Shown here piece by piece: positions 23,223 through 33,074 of a stretch of DNA of 43,145 nucleotides. Each line of letters begins with the position of its first letter. Within the stretch, counting starts at the first letter, position 1. A program made the position numbers and the translations under genes. The DNA is from an uncultured Brachyspira sp. (lineage in GTDB: Bacteria; Spirochaetota; Brachyspiria; Brachyspirales; Brachyspiraceae): the NCBI RefSeq assembly GCF_910578695.1, contig NZ_CAJTQJ010000016.1, positions 1-43,145 of the forward strand. Reading direction: 5' to 3'. The notes under the pieces are model-generated. The model made no database searches. It saw only the letters and a program-made list of their open reading frames with translations, and was not told the DNA's origin.

Positions 23223-24299
23223 ATGATAGATTATTTAAATAAAGAAACCTATAATTTTTATTTACCTGAAAATTTAATAGCTACTAATCCTAATTATGAA
23301 AGAGATCATTGCAAATTAATGACTTTAAATAAAAATACAGGATATTTAGAGCATAAAATTTTTTCTGATATAATTGATTATTTGAATAAAGATGATATTT
23401 TAGTTTTAAATGACAGCAAAGTAATACCAGCCAGAATATATGCTAAAAAAAGTACAGGCGGCAGTTCAGAAATCTTACTTCTAAATAAAGTTGATAATGA
23501 TGAAAGTATTTGGGAATGCATTATAAAGGGTAAGAATATAAAAGAAAAAGATATATTATATTTAGATTATAGCCATTTAGAAGAGGCAGGCAGTATTGAG
23601 GCATTAATAGTGCATGATAATATATCTGTAAAAACAATAAAGTTTTCAAAAGCCTTGACAAAAAATGTTTTAGATGCTATAGGCAAAGTTCCTCTTCCTC
23701 CTTATATTATTCAAAGCAGAAAGAAAAAGGGCGAAGAAGAATATAATTATAAAGATAAAGAGTTTTATCAGAATGTTTATGCCAAAAATGAGGGCAGTAT
23801 AGCTTCCCCAACTTCAGGGCTTCATTTTACAAAAGAGCTTTTAGAAAAAATAAAAAATAATGGAATTTCAATTTGCTATGTTACTTTGCATGTAGGTTTT
23901 TCAACTTTTAATCCTCTTAAAGAAGATGATTTAAGAAATCATATTATGCATAAAGAAAAATTTATAATACCGAAAGAAAGCTATGATATTATAATCAATG
24001 CTAAAAAAGACGGCAGAAGGGTGGTGGCATGCGGAACTACTGCTGCAAGAGTTTTAGAAAGCGAATATAATAATTATGATTTTAAAAGACTTGAAGGCGA
24101 GGCAGATATATTTATTTATCCGCCTTATAAGTTTAAATGTGCTGATGCTTTAATAACCAATTTTCATACTCCGCATTCAACACTTCTTGCTATGGTAAGT
24201 GCTTTTGCAGGATATGATAATATTATGAATGCTTATAAGTCAGCTATAGAAAATAATTATAGATTTTTTTCTTATGGCGATGCTATGTTTATATATTAA
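23223..24299 (+). CDS. queA: tRNA preQ1 ribosyltransferase-isomerase QueA
   Basis: 358 residues. It transfers and rearranges the ribose of S-adenosylmethionine onto preQ1 in tRNA to give epoxyqueuosine. Signatures: DYLNKDDILVLNDSKVIPAR near 55-74, GKVPLPPYI near 155, EGSIASPTSGLHFT near 190-203, VTLHVGFSTFNPL near 218, and NFHTPHSTLLAMVSAFAG near 320. It follows the unknown gene by 16 bases with no clear ribosome binding site, suggesting coupling. No other queuosine gene is here. Confidence 0.96.
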   Translation: MIDYLNKETYNFYLPENLIATNPNYERDHCKLMTLNKNTGYLEHKIFSDIIDYLNKDDILVLNDSKVIPARIYAKKSTGGSSEILLLNKVDNDESIWECIIKGKNIKEKDILYLDYSHLEEAGSIEALIVHDNISVKTIKFSKALTKNVLDAIGKVPLPPYIIQSRKKKGEEEYNYKDKEFYQNVYAKNEGSIASPTSGLHFTKELLEKIKNNGISICYVTLHVGFSTFNPLKEDDLRNHIMHKEKFIIPKESYDIIINAKKDGRRVVACGTTAARVLESEYNNYDFKRLEGEADIFIYPPYKFKCADALITNFHTPHSTLLAMVSAFAGYDNIMNAYKSAIENNYRFFSYGDAMFIY

Positions 24300-24347
24300 A
24301 ATATAATAATAAATGTATTAGGCATTTTTATTTTATATTTAAGTAAA

Positions 24348-25292
24348 TTATTTTATAGTTTCTTTTATTACTCTATGAAAATTTTTATATTTTATTTTTT
24401 CTATTTCTTCAAAACTAAATCCTGATTGTTTTAATTTTGTTATAATATCATAAGATTTAGAAGCATTTTCTAATCCTTTTATATATGTATTATCTTCAAA
24501 ATATTCATTATAATCAAAACCAAATCCTATATGTTCTGCTCCTATTTTTTCTGCTATATATTTTATATGATCTATTGCTCTATCAATATTTTGCTTATCC
24601 TCATTTTCATCAATAAAATTCCTATAAGAATTAAAGCCTATAACTCCATTAACATCTCTTACAGCTTTTAATTGTTCATCTGTAAGATTTCTCATATTAT
24701 TGCATAAAGCTCTTGCATTAGAATGAGATGCTATAATGGGGCAGGAAATAATATCTATAACATCAAAAAAAGATTTATCATTTAAGTGAGATACATCAAC
24801 TATCATTCCCTTATCCTGCATCTTTTTTATAACTTTTTTTCCTAATGGGGTTAACCCTTTATTATAATCTCCTCTTACACCTGATGCTAATTTGTTTTCT
24901 TCATTCCAAGTAAGACTTGCATGCCTAGCTCCGTATTCATAATACTCATCTATTAAATCAATATTATCATCTATTGATATAAGTCCTTCAAAGCCTATGA
25001 AAATATATAATTTATTTTCATTTTTTGCTTTTATAATATCATCATAATTTTTTGCTATTAGTATAATATCATCAATGTATGGAAGTTCTTTATTTATAGA
25101 ATCTTGTATTTCTCTGACTCTTTCTAATGCTCTATCATAGTTTTTAGGCTCTGTCCATATAACAAATATAGAACCTTCTATTCTGCCTTTTATAAGATTA
25201 TCATAATGATACTTTTTTATAATGTTATTTTCGCCTTTAGAAGTTTTTACAGCAACATCAGTCCATATATCTGAATGAGCATCGAATATCAT
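24348..25292 (-). CDS. Membrane dipeptidase family (peptidase M19) protein
   Basis: 314 residues. Zinc-dependent dipeptidase of the renal dipeptidase family. Metal ligands and signatures: DAHSD (H6, D8) at the start, GFEGLISI (E) near 98, VDVSHLNDKSF near 165, ASHSNARAL near 188, and GFGFDYN near 257. No signal peptide, so it is cytoplasmic here. AGGAGG precedes the ATG. Probably degrades dipeptides; exact substrate unknown. Confidence 0.9.
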   Translation of the reverse strand: MIFDAHSDIWTDVAVKTSKGENNIIKKYHYDNLIKGRIEGSIFVIWTEPKNYDRALERVREIQDSINKELPYIDDIILIAKNYDDIIKAKNENKLYIFIGFEGLISIDDNIDLIDEYYEYGARHASLTWNEENKLASGVRGDYNKGLTPLGKKVIKKMQDKGMIVDVSHLNDKSFFDVIDIISCPIIASHSNARALCNNMRNLTDEQLKAVRDVNGVIGFNSYRNFIDENEDKQNIDRAIDHIKYIAEKIGAEHIGFGFDYNEYFEDNTYIKGLENASKSYDIITKLKQSGFSFEEIEKIKYKNFHRVIKETIK

Positions 25293-25360
25293 ATTTATTT
25301 CCTCCTGTTATATTAATTAATTGTCATAATTTTTAAATAATAATTTATTATTATTGTTAT

Positions 25361-26040
25361 CGATAAACTTTTTTATTATTTCTAATAAAAATTATGAGCT
25401 TTAATACTCTGCCATTCTATGAATGTCAGACGCTCATAATTTTTATAATTTAAATTACAAGCTGATAGTTTACTTATGTCGTTGCAAGCTGCTCGTTTAT
25501 CTCTTTATTTATTAATAAAAAACTTGTTCGTCGCTCTGCGGCCGATATCGGCATAATCTCTGTCATTTTGCGAATGTCAGGCACTCGCAAGTTTTTTATT
25601 TTATTACTATCGATAAACTTTTTTATTATTTCTAATAAAAATTATGAGCTTTGATACTCTGCCATTCTATGAATGTCAGAGGCACATAATTTTTATAATT
25701 TAAATTACAAGCTGATAGTTTACTTATATCGTTGAAAGCTGCTCGTTTATCTTTTTATTTACTAATAAAAAACTTGTTCGTCAATAATCCCTGACATTCT
25801 ACGAATGTCAGGCACTCACAAGTTTTTTTATTTTATTACTATCGATAAAATAGCTTTAAATTAACTTATAACTTCTTTCATCAGTTATAAGTTGCTCGTT
25901 TATCTCTTTATTTATTAATAAAAAACTTGTGAGCGTCTTGCAAGTTCGCCAAAGGCGGACAGAGCTTTTTGCTGAAAGCACATAGAGCAGCGAACAATTT
26001 TTATTAGCAATAATAAAACAATTTTTTTAGCAATAAAAAA
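25361..26040. repeat. Tandem hairpin-repeat array
   Basis: A unit beginning CGATAAACTTTTTTATTA repeats at 25361-25610 and 25611-25842, with a partial third copy from 25843. Each unit holds two long-armed hairpins. Type 1 has AAAAATTATGAGC (25387-25399) with GCTCATAATTTTT (25432-25444); in the second unit (25637-25649) the right arm has one change. Type 2 has arms AAAAACTTGT and ACAAGTTTTT (or CGCAAGTTTTT). All enclose a CATTC...GAATGTCA core. No ORF. The rest of the 778-bp gene-free stretch 25293-26070 is AT-rich with nothing else recognised. Confidence 0.85.
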
Positions 26041-26070
26041 ATTTATAGCTGGCAGCATTATAATACTGCA

Positions 26071-26571
26071 TTAACCTGCTATATCTCCGTATTCTATATT
26101 TTTGTCCCCATCAACATACACTATAAGAGAATGATGTTTGAAATAATCAGGTTCAAAAAGTATATGTATAGTTGTATCAGGTCTAGTTTCATCTTCATCA
26201 AAATCTATTAATATTGTATCAGCATATACAGCATTAAAAAAATCTTCCTCTTTTATAGGTATTGTTATTAATTCTCCTGATTGGTTTTTGTATGTATTCT
26301 CATCTATTTGCTCGCAGGTTTTTACCCATTCTTCTGCCAATTCTAAACATTGTTTATTTATAAGAAAATCTATTATATTTTTTTTATGATCATTAAGCCA
26401 TTTTAATATTTCATTTATTTTGTCTATATACTTTATGAGCATTTCAGATTTATCTGCTTCTTCTCCAAAATCTATTAATAATGATATTTTTTCATCGTCC
26501 CATAAATCACAGTCAGATTCATAAGAAAAATAATCATTCTCATAGAAATCTTTTATAATCTTATTCTTCAT
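26071..26571 (-). CDS. DUF2262-like protein
   Basis: 166 residues, very acidic, cytoplasmic. The C-terminal half (FFNAVYADTILIDFDED, then YFKHHSLIVYVDGDKNIEYG and DIAG) matches my memory of DUF2262, a family often listed among bacterial immunity-like proteins. No toxin gene is adjacent, so it would be an orphan. AGGAGA precedes the ATG. It sits right beside the hairpin array. Confidence 0.6.
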   Translation of the reverse strand: MKNKIIKDFYENDYFSYESDCDLWDDEKISLLIDFGEEADKSEMLIKYIDKINEILKWLNDHKKNIIDFLINKQCLELAEEWVKTCEQIDENTYKNQSGELITIPIKEEDFFNAVYADTILIDFDEDETRPDTTIHILFEPDYFKHHSLIVYVDGDKNIEYGDIAG

Positions 26572-26637
26572 AATCTCCTCTTTTTATCATTTTTTAATTT
26601 TCTTTGACTGATTATTATTAAATATAGTAATATATTA

Positions 26638-27273
26638 TCAATTTTTCAAGTATTTATATTTTTTTTTAACAGCATTTATAATTATACTGCATATTTCATC
26701 ATCGTTAAAATACCCGCTGTCTATAGATAGATTATAATTTGACATATGTCCCCATTCTTCGCCTGTATAGTATTTATAGTAATTAGCCCTATATTTATCA
26801 GTATTTTTTAATTGAGTTTCAGCATTTTCCATTTTTACGCCGTATTCATTTATTATTCTTTCTATTCTATTTTTGTTTGGTGCATGTATGAATATATTAA
26901 AGCATTTATGAGATGTTTCTTTTAATATAAAATCTGCACATCTGCCTATTATTATGCAGTTTCCTTTATTTGCTATATCTTTTATTATTTCTCTTTGCAT
27001 TTCAAATATTTTATCTAAAGTAGAATATTTCACCTCATCTGAAAATGGGCTTGAGAAATATTCTTTATGAAAAGCGGTAAAGAAAAGATTATCATTAGTA
27101 AATTTTTCTTCTATATCCTCTACATACTTCTTATTAATACTCATTTTTTTTGATACTATTTCTATAAATTCTCTGTCATAAAAACTTATGCCTAATTTTT
27201 CAGATATTGCTTTTCCTATGAATTTCCCGCCGCTTCCATATTGTCTGCTTATAGTTATAATAATATTTCCCAT
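26638..27273 (-). CDS. Cytidylate kinase-like protein
   Basis: 211 residues. P-loop ISRQYGSGGKFIGKAI at 8-23, then FYDREFIEIVSKK near 31 and IIIGRCADFIL near 107: the pattern of the cytidylate-kinase-like family (PF13189 type), which is distinct from the housekeeping Cmk. It is likely a nucleotide or small-molecule kinase; substrate unknown. Confidence 0.85.
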   Translation of the reverse strand: MGNIIITISRQYGSGGKFIGKAISEKLGISFYDREFIEIVSKKMSINKKYVEDIEEKFTNDNLFFTAFHKEYFSSPFSDEVKYSTLDKIFEMQREIIKDIANKGNCIIIGRCADFILKETSHKCFNIFIHAPNKNRIERIINEYGVKMENAETQLKNTDKYRANYYKYYTGEEWGHMSNYNLSIDSGYFNDDEICSIIINAVKKKYKYLKN

Positions 27274-27465
27274 AATTCACTAATATCCTGCCGTTTATTT
27301 TATTATTATATTATTTGCATTATAATATAATAATAAAATAAATCTATATTTTAATTTTTTTCTTTATTATTTGTAAAAAATAGTTTGATTTTTTTTACAT
27401 AATTGTTATTATGTAGCAATATTAATTTAATAAAAATAGTTATTTATAATTTGGAGGAAATAAAC

Positions 27466-28005
27466 ATGGCTGCTAAAACATTAGAAGAAGTTTTATATCA
27501 AATATTTCAAGGCGAATCAAATGCTGCAAATAGATATAGTTCATTTGGAAAGGCATCTAATAATAAAGTTATTCAAAAGGTATTTTCAACAACATCATTA
27601 GCAGAAAAAATACATGCTGAGAAAATGAGAAAATTAGCTTTAAGAATCGGATTAGATATGAGTAAATTTGTACCTGAACTTATGCCTACAGAACCTGCAG
27701 GAGATAGAGAAAATTTAGAAGCAGGTATAAAAGGGGAGGTTTATGAATCTACTATACTTTATCCTCAATTGGCACAGGTTGCAATAGAGCAAAAAAATAA
27801 ATTGGTAAGCGATACAGTAAACTCTTTAGGTAAAGTAGAAACAGAACACGCTAAGCTTTTTCAAGATATCATAGATAATTTTTTAAATAAAGACGGGGAT
27901 GTAACTTTCTATCTTTGTCCAAGCTGCGGTAATATTTACAGAGATAAATGCCCTGAAACTTGTGAAACTTGCGGAGGTTCTGGAAAAATGCTCCAAAAAT
28001 ATTAA
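27466..28005 (+). CDS. Rubrerythrin
   Basis: 179 residues from ATG 27466, which has a strong TTGGAGGAA ribosome binding site. A longer frame from 27403 has none. Diiron ferritin-like four-helix domain (residues about 5-140) with ligand motifs in GESNAANRY, EKIHAEKM, GEVYES and ETEHAKLF. C-terminal rubredoxin-like domain with CPSCG and CETCGG for the single iron. It reduces hydrogen peroxide in anaerobes. Stands alone. Confidence 0.93.
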   Translation: MAAKTLEEVLYQIFQGESNAANRYSSFGKASNNKVIQKVFSTTSLAEKIHAEKMRKLALRIGLDMSKFVPELMPTEPAGDRENLEAGIKGEVYESTILYPQLAQVAIEQKNKLVSDTVNSLGKVETEHAKLFQDIIDNFLNKDGDVTFYLCPSCGNIYRDKCPETCETCGGSGKMLQKY

Positions 28006-28043
28006 TATAGCAATTATTTTTTATATAATATATCAATATATTA

Positions 28044-28072
28044 TTGACTTTATAACAAAACTATGTTAATAA
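28044..28072 (+). promoter_or_regulatory. Promoter of rny operon
   Basis: TTGACT (28044-28049), 17 bases, TAATAA (28067-28072), about 30 bp before the ATG; AGAGGTG is the ribosome binding site. Confidence 0.5.
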
Positions 28073-28102
28073 TGTTATATTGTAAAAATGAAGAGGTGAA
28101 GT

Positions 28103-29632
28103 ATGAATATAGTGATAATCATCACCTCTGTTGTAGTTGCGTTTGTTTTTGGATATATAACCCGTTTTATTATCGCTAAAATTAAGCTTAATTCTACGGA
28201 GCTAATAACACATAAACTGCTTCAAAGTGCAAGGGAGCAGGCAGAAAATGAGAGAAAAACCATACTTTCTGAAGCCAATTCTGAAATACAAAGGGAACGT
28301 AGCAGACTAGAAAGCGAGAATAGAGACAGAAAAGCTGAAATTCAGAAATTAGAAAATAGAGTACTACAACGAGAGGCTAATATCGATAAAAAGTCTCAAT
28401 ATTTGGAAAATAAAGAGCATAATATTGAGAACAAAATGAAAAAAATAAAAGAGCAGGAAGATAAATTAACTTCTGTAATAGAAGAGGCTGAAAAAGAACT
28501 TGAAAGAATAGCAGGTTTATCAAAAGAAGAAGCTAAATCTAATTTAATAAAAGATATAGAAGAAGATGCCAAAAAGTCCGCCGCTAAAATTGTTGATAAC
28601 ATAGAAAAAAATGCTATAGAAGTAGGAGAGAAAAAGGCTAGGGAGATTATAGTGCAGACTATACAAAGACTCTCCAGCGAAGTAGCACAAGAAACTTCTG
28701 TAACATCTGTGTCATTGCCAAGCGAAGAGATGAAAGGAAGAATTATAGGAAGAGAGGGAAGAAACATCAGAATGCTTGAAACTCTCACAGGAGTTGATGT
28801 TATTATAGATGATACCCCAGAGGCTGTTGTAATATCATGCTTTGATCCTGTAAGAAAGCATATTGCTAAAGTTTCGCTGGAAAAACTTATATTAGACGGA
28901 AGAATACATCCTGCAAGAATAGAAGAAGTTGTTGAAAGAACCAAAAGAGAAGTTGAAGATTCTATAATGGAGGCAGGAGAAAATGCTATTGTCGACTTGA
29001 ATCTTACAACTATGCATAATGAATTAATAAGACATATGGGAAGACTTCAATATAGAACCAGCTACGGACAAAATATGCTTCTTCATAGCAAGGAAGTTGC
29101 AAATATTGCTGCTATGATAGCCGCTGAAATAGGTGCTGATGTTGAAATGGCTAAAAGAGGTGCATTTTTGCATGATATAGGCAAAGCTATAGAAAGAGAA
29201 GGAGAAGGCTCTCATGCTATGAGCGGTGCTGATTTAGCTAAAAGATGCGGAGAAAAAGAAGGGGTAGTTAATGCTATAAGGGCTCATCATAATGATGTTG
29301 ATACTCAAAGCGTAGAAGCTGTAATAGTGAAGGCTGCCGATGCTATAAGTGCGGCAAGACCGGGTGCAAGAAGAGAATCTTTTGAAAGTTATATAAAGCG
29401 TTTGGATAATTTAGAAAAAATTGCTGATAGTATAGATGGTGTTGAAAAATCATTTGCTATACATGCAGGAAGAGAACTTAGAGTTATGACTAAAAGCGAT
29501 GTAGTAGATGATATTCAGGCTAAACAGATGGCAAGAGATATTGCTAAGAGAATAGAAGATGAATTAAAATATCCTGGTATTATTAGGGTTACTGTTATTA
29601 GAGAGACTAGGGCAGTTGAGGTTGCTAGATAA
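28103..29632 (+). CDS. rny: Ribonuclease Y
   Basis: 509 residues, standard length. Membrane-anchored endoribonuclease that initiates mRNA decay. Layout: membrane helix at 1-22; long coiled coil at about 30-190; KH domain with IIGREGRNIRMLETLTGVD near 213; HD domain with LLHSKEVANIA near 327 and FLHDIGKAIE near 354. First gene of an operon with ymdB (25-base gap) and a membrane protein. Confidence 0.97.
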   Translation: MNIVIIITSVVVAFVFGYITRFIIAKIKLNSTELITHKLLQSAREQAENERKTILSEANSEIQRERSRLESENRDRKAEIQKLENRVLQREANIDKKSQYLENKEHNIENKMKKIKEQEDKLTSVIEEAEKELERIAGLSKEEAKSNLIKDIEEDAKKSAAKIVDNIEKNAIEVGEKKAREIIVQTIQRLSSEVAQETSVTSVSLPSEEMKGRIIGREGRNIRMLETLTGVDVIIDDTPEAVVISCFDPVRKHIAKVSLEKLILDGRIHPARIEEVVERTKREVEDSIMEAGENAIVDLNLTTMHNELIRHMGRLQYRTSYGQNMLLHSKEVANIAAMIAAEIGADVEMAKRGAFLHDIGKAIEREGEGSHAMSGADLAKRCGEKEGVVNAIRAHHNDVDTQSVEAVIVKAADAISAARPGARRESFESYIKRLDNLEKIADSIDGVEKSFAIHAGRELRVMTKSDVVDDIQAKQMARDIAKRIEDELKYPGIIRVTVIRETRAVEVAR

Positions 29633-29657
29633 TAATATAAATAAAAGGTAAATAAAA

Positions 29658-30473
29658 ATGTCTGTAAAAAATATACTATGTATTGGAGATATTGTAGGTG
29701 TTGCAGGACGTTATGCTATAAGAAGGCATTTGGAAGAAATAAAATTAGAGAATAATATAGATTTTGTAATAGCTAATGGAGAGAATGCTGCTAATGGCAT
29801 AGGCATTACTAGAGATACATCGGCTGAATTATTTGCTTCGGGTATAGATGTGCTTACTTCTGGTAATCATATATGGAATAATAGAGATGTTTTTGCTTTA
29901 ATAGGTAATGAGCATAGGCTTCTTCGTCCTTATAATTATCCAAGCGATGCTCCCGGATTAGGTTATTATATATATGATATGTTAGATTGTAAGATTGGTG
30001 TTATTAATCTTATGGGAAGAACCTTTATGGATCCTTTAGATTGTCCTTTTAAAAAAGCCAATCTTGCAATTAAGCATATAAAAGAAAAAACCAATATAAT
30101 ATTTATAGATTTTCACGCTGAAGCTACAGCTGAAAAAATAGCTTTTTCATATTATCTTGAAGGGCAGGTTTCATGCATATTTGGCACTCATACGCATGTT
30201 CAAACAGCAGATGAAAAGATATTATCTTCTCATACAGCTTATATATCAGATGTTGGAATGTGCGGAAGTTATAATTCGGTTATAGGTATGAAAAAAGAGG
30301 CTGCTATTGCCAGATTTGTTACTAAAATGCCCCATAGATTTGAAGTTGAAACGAGCAGTCCTATGATTAATGGTATTATAGTGCAGATTGATACATCTAC
30401 AGGCAAGGCTATTTCAAATAAACGCATAAATTTAGTATATCATAATGATATTGTAGAGAAACGCGAAAAGTAA
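29658..30473 (+). CDS. ymdB: YmdB-type metallophosphoesterase (TIGR00282)
   Basis: 271 residues. 2',3'-cyclic nucleotide phosphodiesterase family. Metal-binding motifs: IGDIVGVAGR near 8 (D), NGENAANGIG near 39 (N, E), SGNHIWNN near 67 (N, H), DFHAEATAE near 150 and GTHTHVQTAD near 173. The order rny-ymdB is widely conserved, and both are tied to RNA turnover. AAAGGT precedes the ATG. Confidence 0.95.
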   Translation: MSVKNILCIGDIVGVAGRYAIRRHLEEIKLENNIDFVIANGENAANGIGITRDTSAELFASGIDVLTSGNHIWNNRDVFALIGNEHRLLRPYNYPSDAPGLGYYIYDMLDCKIGVINLMGRTFMDPLDCPFKKANLAIKHIKEKTNIIFIDFHAEATAEKIAFSYYLEGQVSCIFGTHTHVQTADEKILSSHTAYISDVGMCGSYNSVIGMKKEAAIARFVTKMPHRFEVETSSPMINGIIVQIDTSTGKAISNKRINLVYHNDIVEKREK

Positions 30474-30501
30474 ACTGCATATTATTTTTATGGGGATGCT
30501 T

Positions 30502-31518
30502 ATGGAAAATGATAATAGCCCTAAAATTTTTTTTAGACATTTCTTTATTTTTTATATAAAAGTTGCTGTAATTCATACTCTTACTTATATGTTTTTCGGT
30601 ATGCTTTTTTCAAATATTTTTGATTATAAATCAATATACAGTAATGATATAGTTGTTAATTTTATGAGGGGATTTGAATCTCCTCTTACATTTATAGGTC
30701 CTTTTTTACAGCCTATAAGGGCGATATTTATAGCTATAGCTTTATTTCCTATTAGAAAAATTATAATCACTAAATTCGGCTGGTTTATAGTATGGCTTAT
30801 ATTTGTATGCATTGCGATTATATCAGCCCCTGCATCTGCTCCTAGTTCAATAGAAGGGTTAATATATACTCAATTACCTATAGAATTTCATCTTATTAAT
30901 TTGCCCGAATTACTTCTTCAGACTTTTAGTTTTTCTCTTATACTTTGGATTTCTGAACTTCTGCCTCATAGCAAAAAAGAGTTTTCTAACAGAGCTTTTC
31001 TATCTAAAATATTCTTTTCGATTATATACACTATGATAGGCATATTTTTAATTTCTATATGCGGTATCATTATAATTAACTTTTTGGAATTAGATTATAA
31101 TAATGCCAAATTAAACAAAGAAACTATTTCATATTTAACTGCTATATCTATACTTACAATTATTATCTCATATTCATTTGCAGATAAAGTTTATAAAAAT
31201 AAATTATGGCTTTTACTCATAATTCCTTTAATTTTATTATTGTATATAGGCTTTCCTTATGGATATAATTATTTATTTAATACTGTTTATAATAATAAAA
31301 TGGCTTTAATACCATATAGTTTATCAGCTATTTTAATGTCTATTATTTATTATATCATTTTTGCTGTTATTGTAAAAAAATTAAAAAATATTAAAAAGAA
31401 TGATGTTTCTGATATAATTAAAACTGATAATGATGAGAATGAAGAAAAAGATGATATAAAACTTATAGATATTATACCAGAAAATAATGAGGATAATAGC
31501 AGTGATGACAATAAATAA
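30502..31518 (+). CDS. Polytopic membrane protein of unknown function
   Basis: 338 residues from ATG 30502. In-frame ATGs at 30490 and 30496 are possible, but GGGG lies ideally placed only for the third. About seven membrane segments between residues 10 and 300, then a highly acidic cytoplasmic tail (DNDENEEKDDIK). No family recognised. Third gene of the rny-ymdB unit, 28 bases after ymdB. Confidence 0.7.
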   Translation: MENDNSPKIFFRHFFIFYIKVAVIHTLTYMFFGMLFSNIFDYKSIYSNDIVVNFMRGFESPLTFIGPFLQPIRAIFIAIALFPIRKIIITKFGWFIVWLIFVCIAIISAPASAPSSIEGLIYTQLPIEFHLINLPELLLQTFSFSLILWISELLPHSKKEFSNRAFLSKIFFSIIYTMIGIFLISICGIIIINFLELDYNNAKLNKETISYLTAISILTIIISYSFADKVYKNKLWLLLIIPLILLLYIGFPYGYNYLFNTVYNNKMALIPYSLSAILMSIIYYIIFAVIVKKLKNIKKNDVSDIIKTDNDENEEKDDIKLIDIIPENNEDNSSDDNK

Positions 31519-32060
31519 TGATATGTATTAATAATTTTTACTTGTTCGTCGCTCTGCATGCCGATATCGGTGTAATCTCTGCCATTTAGCGAATGTCAAG
31601 CACTCACAAGTTTTTTATTTTTTTATTGTTACTAGCGATAAACTTTATATATATTACTATACTCGTCTACGCCTATAATAAGCAAATAAATGACTTTGTC
31701 CGCCTTTGGCGAATTTATTTGCACGTCTGTGCCCCTGTGGGGCTGGCTTCGGCTTGCTTTTTTATTATTATTTTTAATAAACTCTGCCATTCTGTGAATG
31801 TCAGACGCTCATAATTTTTATATTTAGCTTTCTAGCATTTAAAAAATTATTAGTTTTATTATTGCTAATAAAAATTATGAGCTTTGATACTCTGCCATTC
31901 TTACGAATGTCAGACGCTCATAATTTTTATATTTAGCTTTCTAGCATTTAAAAAATTATTAGTTTTTATTATTACTAATAAAAAACTTGTTCGTTAATGA
32001 TATCCTGCCATTCTGCGAATGTCAGGCACTCACAAGTTTTTTATTTTATTGCTAACAATA
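31519..32060. repeat. Second hairpin-repeat array
   Basis: Same hairpin families as 25361-26040. A perfect type 1 hairpin has arms AAAAATTATGAGC (31870-31882) and GCTCATAATTTTT (31916-31928). Type 2 units are at about 31538-31613 and 31979-32045. A truncated type 1 lies at about 31783-31818. CCGATATCGG-like cores occur at 31561. The stretch continues to 32343 as AT-rich sequence with two TAAATGTAGTATT/AAAATGTAGTTTA-like words and no gene. Confidence 0.8.
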
Positions 32061-32343
32061 TTTTTATCAGAGATAATAAAATTATAAAGCATACTCTTAC
32101 TTTTTATTAACATCTGCAAATATATAAATAAGACATAAATTTTAAAATGTTTATTAATTTAACTACAGTAAATATTAAATGTAGTATTTTTTGTATAAAA
32201 TGTAGTTTAAAAATAGGTTAGTAATAAATTTTTTTATTATTTAAAGCAAAATTATGATATATTGCTAATTTAAGATATTTACTTATGTCTTTTTTAGTAT
32301 ATTATATAATCATATAAAATAATTAATTTTTTAGATATGGCTT

Positions 32344-33036
32344 ATGAAAAAGATATTTTTTTATTTAGTATTAATATTATTTGTAAACAGCTTTCTTCTT
32401 TTTTCTAAAGATAATATAGAAAGAGCTTCTTCTTATAATCCAAATTTCAGTTCTTCTAAATTTAATAATTGGCTTTTAGAGGCAGTATTTGACAAGAATA
32501 ATATACCAAGTTTCAGATTTGTGGATAAAACAGATGATAAGTATTGGCAGATTATTAATGAAGATACCAAAGAATATAAATATAGCGGAAAAAATTCAAA
32601 AGCAGGAATGTTTTTTATATCATCTATGACATACTATCAATACAGAGGATATAATCCTTTATACACAGAAAAAAGAAATAAAGATAATGAAGATATGCTT
32701 AAACGCTTCTATTTTTATAGATTTACAGGAAAAGGCGGCGGAGTAATAACTTTAGATAATACATTAGTAGCAGTAGATATTTATACTAAATATGTATATA
32801 TATACGGTGTTCCAGTAAAAGAAAATATTGTATTCGGAGTGGAAGTTCCTCTAAAATGGGGTCCTTCTGATACAGTTTCATATAGAGGCTCTGTTCTTCC
32901 TTTTTACAGATATGATCCTGTAGGTTATGTTAATGAAGACGGAAGCGTTGTTTTATATTCATCTTATCAGAATTCATTTTTGGATAAAGAAAACAGATAT
33001 CAGCCGCTTTATAACAGCAAGTATATTTATAGATAA
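32344..33036 (+). CDS. Secreted protein of unknown function
   Basis: 230 residues. Signal peptide at 1-21 (MKKIFFYLVLILFVNSFLLF, then S). The mature part is rich in tyrosine and beta-type segments (FYFYRFTGKGGGVITLDNTL, then AVDIYTKYVYIYG). Not recognised. Possibly a periplasmic or outer-surface protein. It stands alone after the hairpin array and is convergent with the par operon. Confidence 0.65.
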   Translation: MKKIFFYLVLILFVNSFLLFSKDNIERASSYNPNFSSSKFNNWLLEAVFDKNNIPSFRFVDKTDDKYWQIINEDTKEYKYSGKNSKAGMFFISSMTYYQYRGYNPLYTEKRNKDNEDMLKRFYFYRFTGKGGGVITLDNTLVAVDIYTKYVYIYGVPVKENIVFGVEVPLKWGPSDTVSYRGSVLPFYRYDPVGYVNEDGSVVLYSSYQNSFLDKENRYQPLYNSKYIYR

Positions 33037-33074
33037 ATCATAAATATAAATTTTATTTATTTATATTTTATTTA

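Noticed and set aside
25361..26040. CRISPR array
   Set aside because: Repeats are about 240 bp tandem units with internal hairpins, not short repeats with unique spacers; no cas genes.
28396..28944. 182-codon minus-strand frame opposite rny
   Set aside because: It is serine-rich low-complexity sequence mirroring the coiled-coil and KH coding sequence of rny.
31593..31814. 73-codon plus-strand frame with a hydrophobic start
   Set aside because: It lies wholly inside the hairpin-repeat array, has no ribosome binding site, and its sequence is dictated by the repeats.
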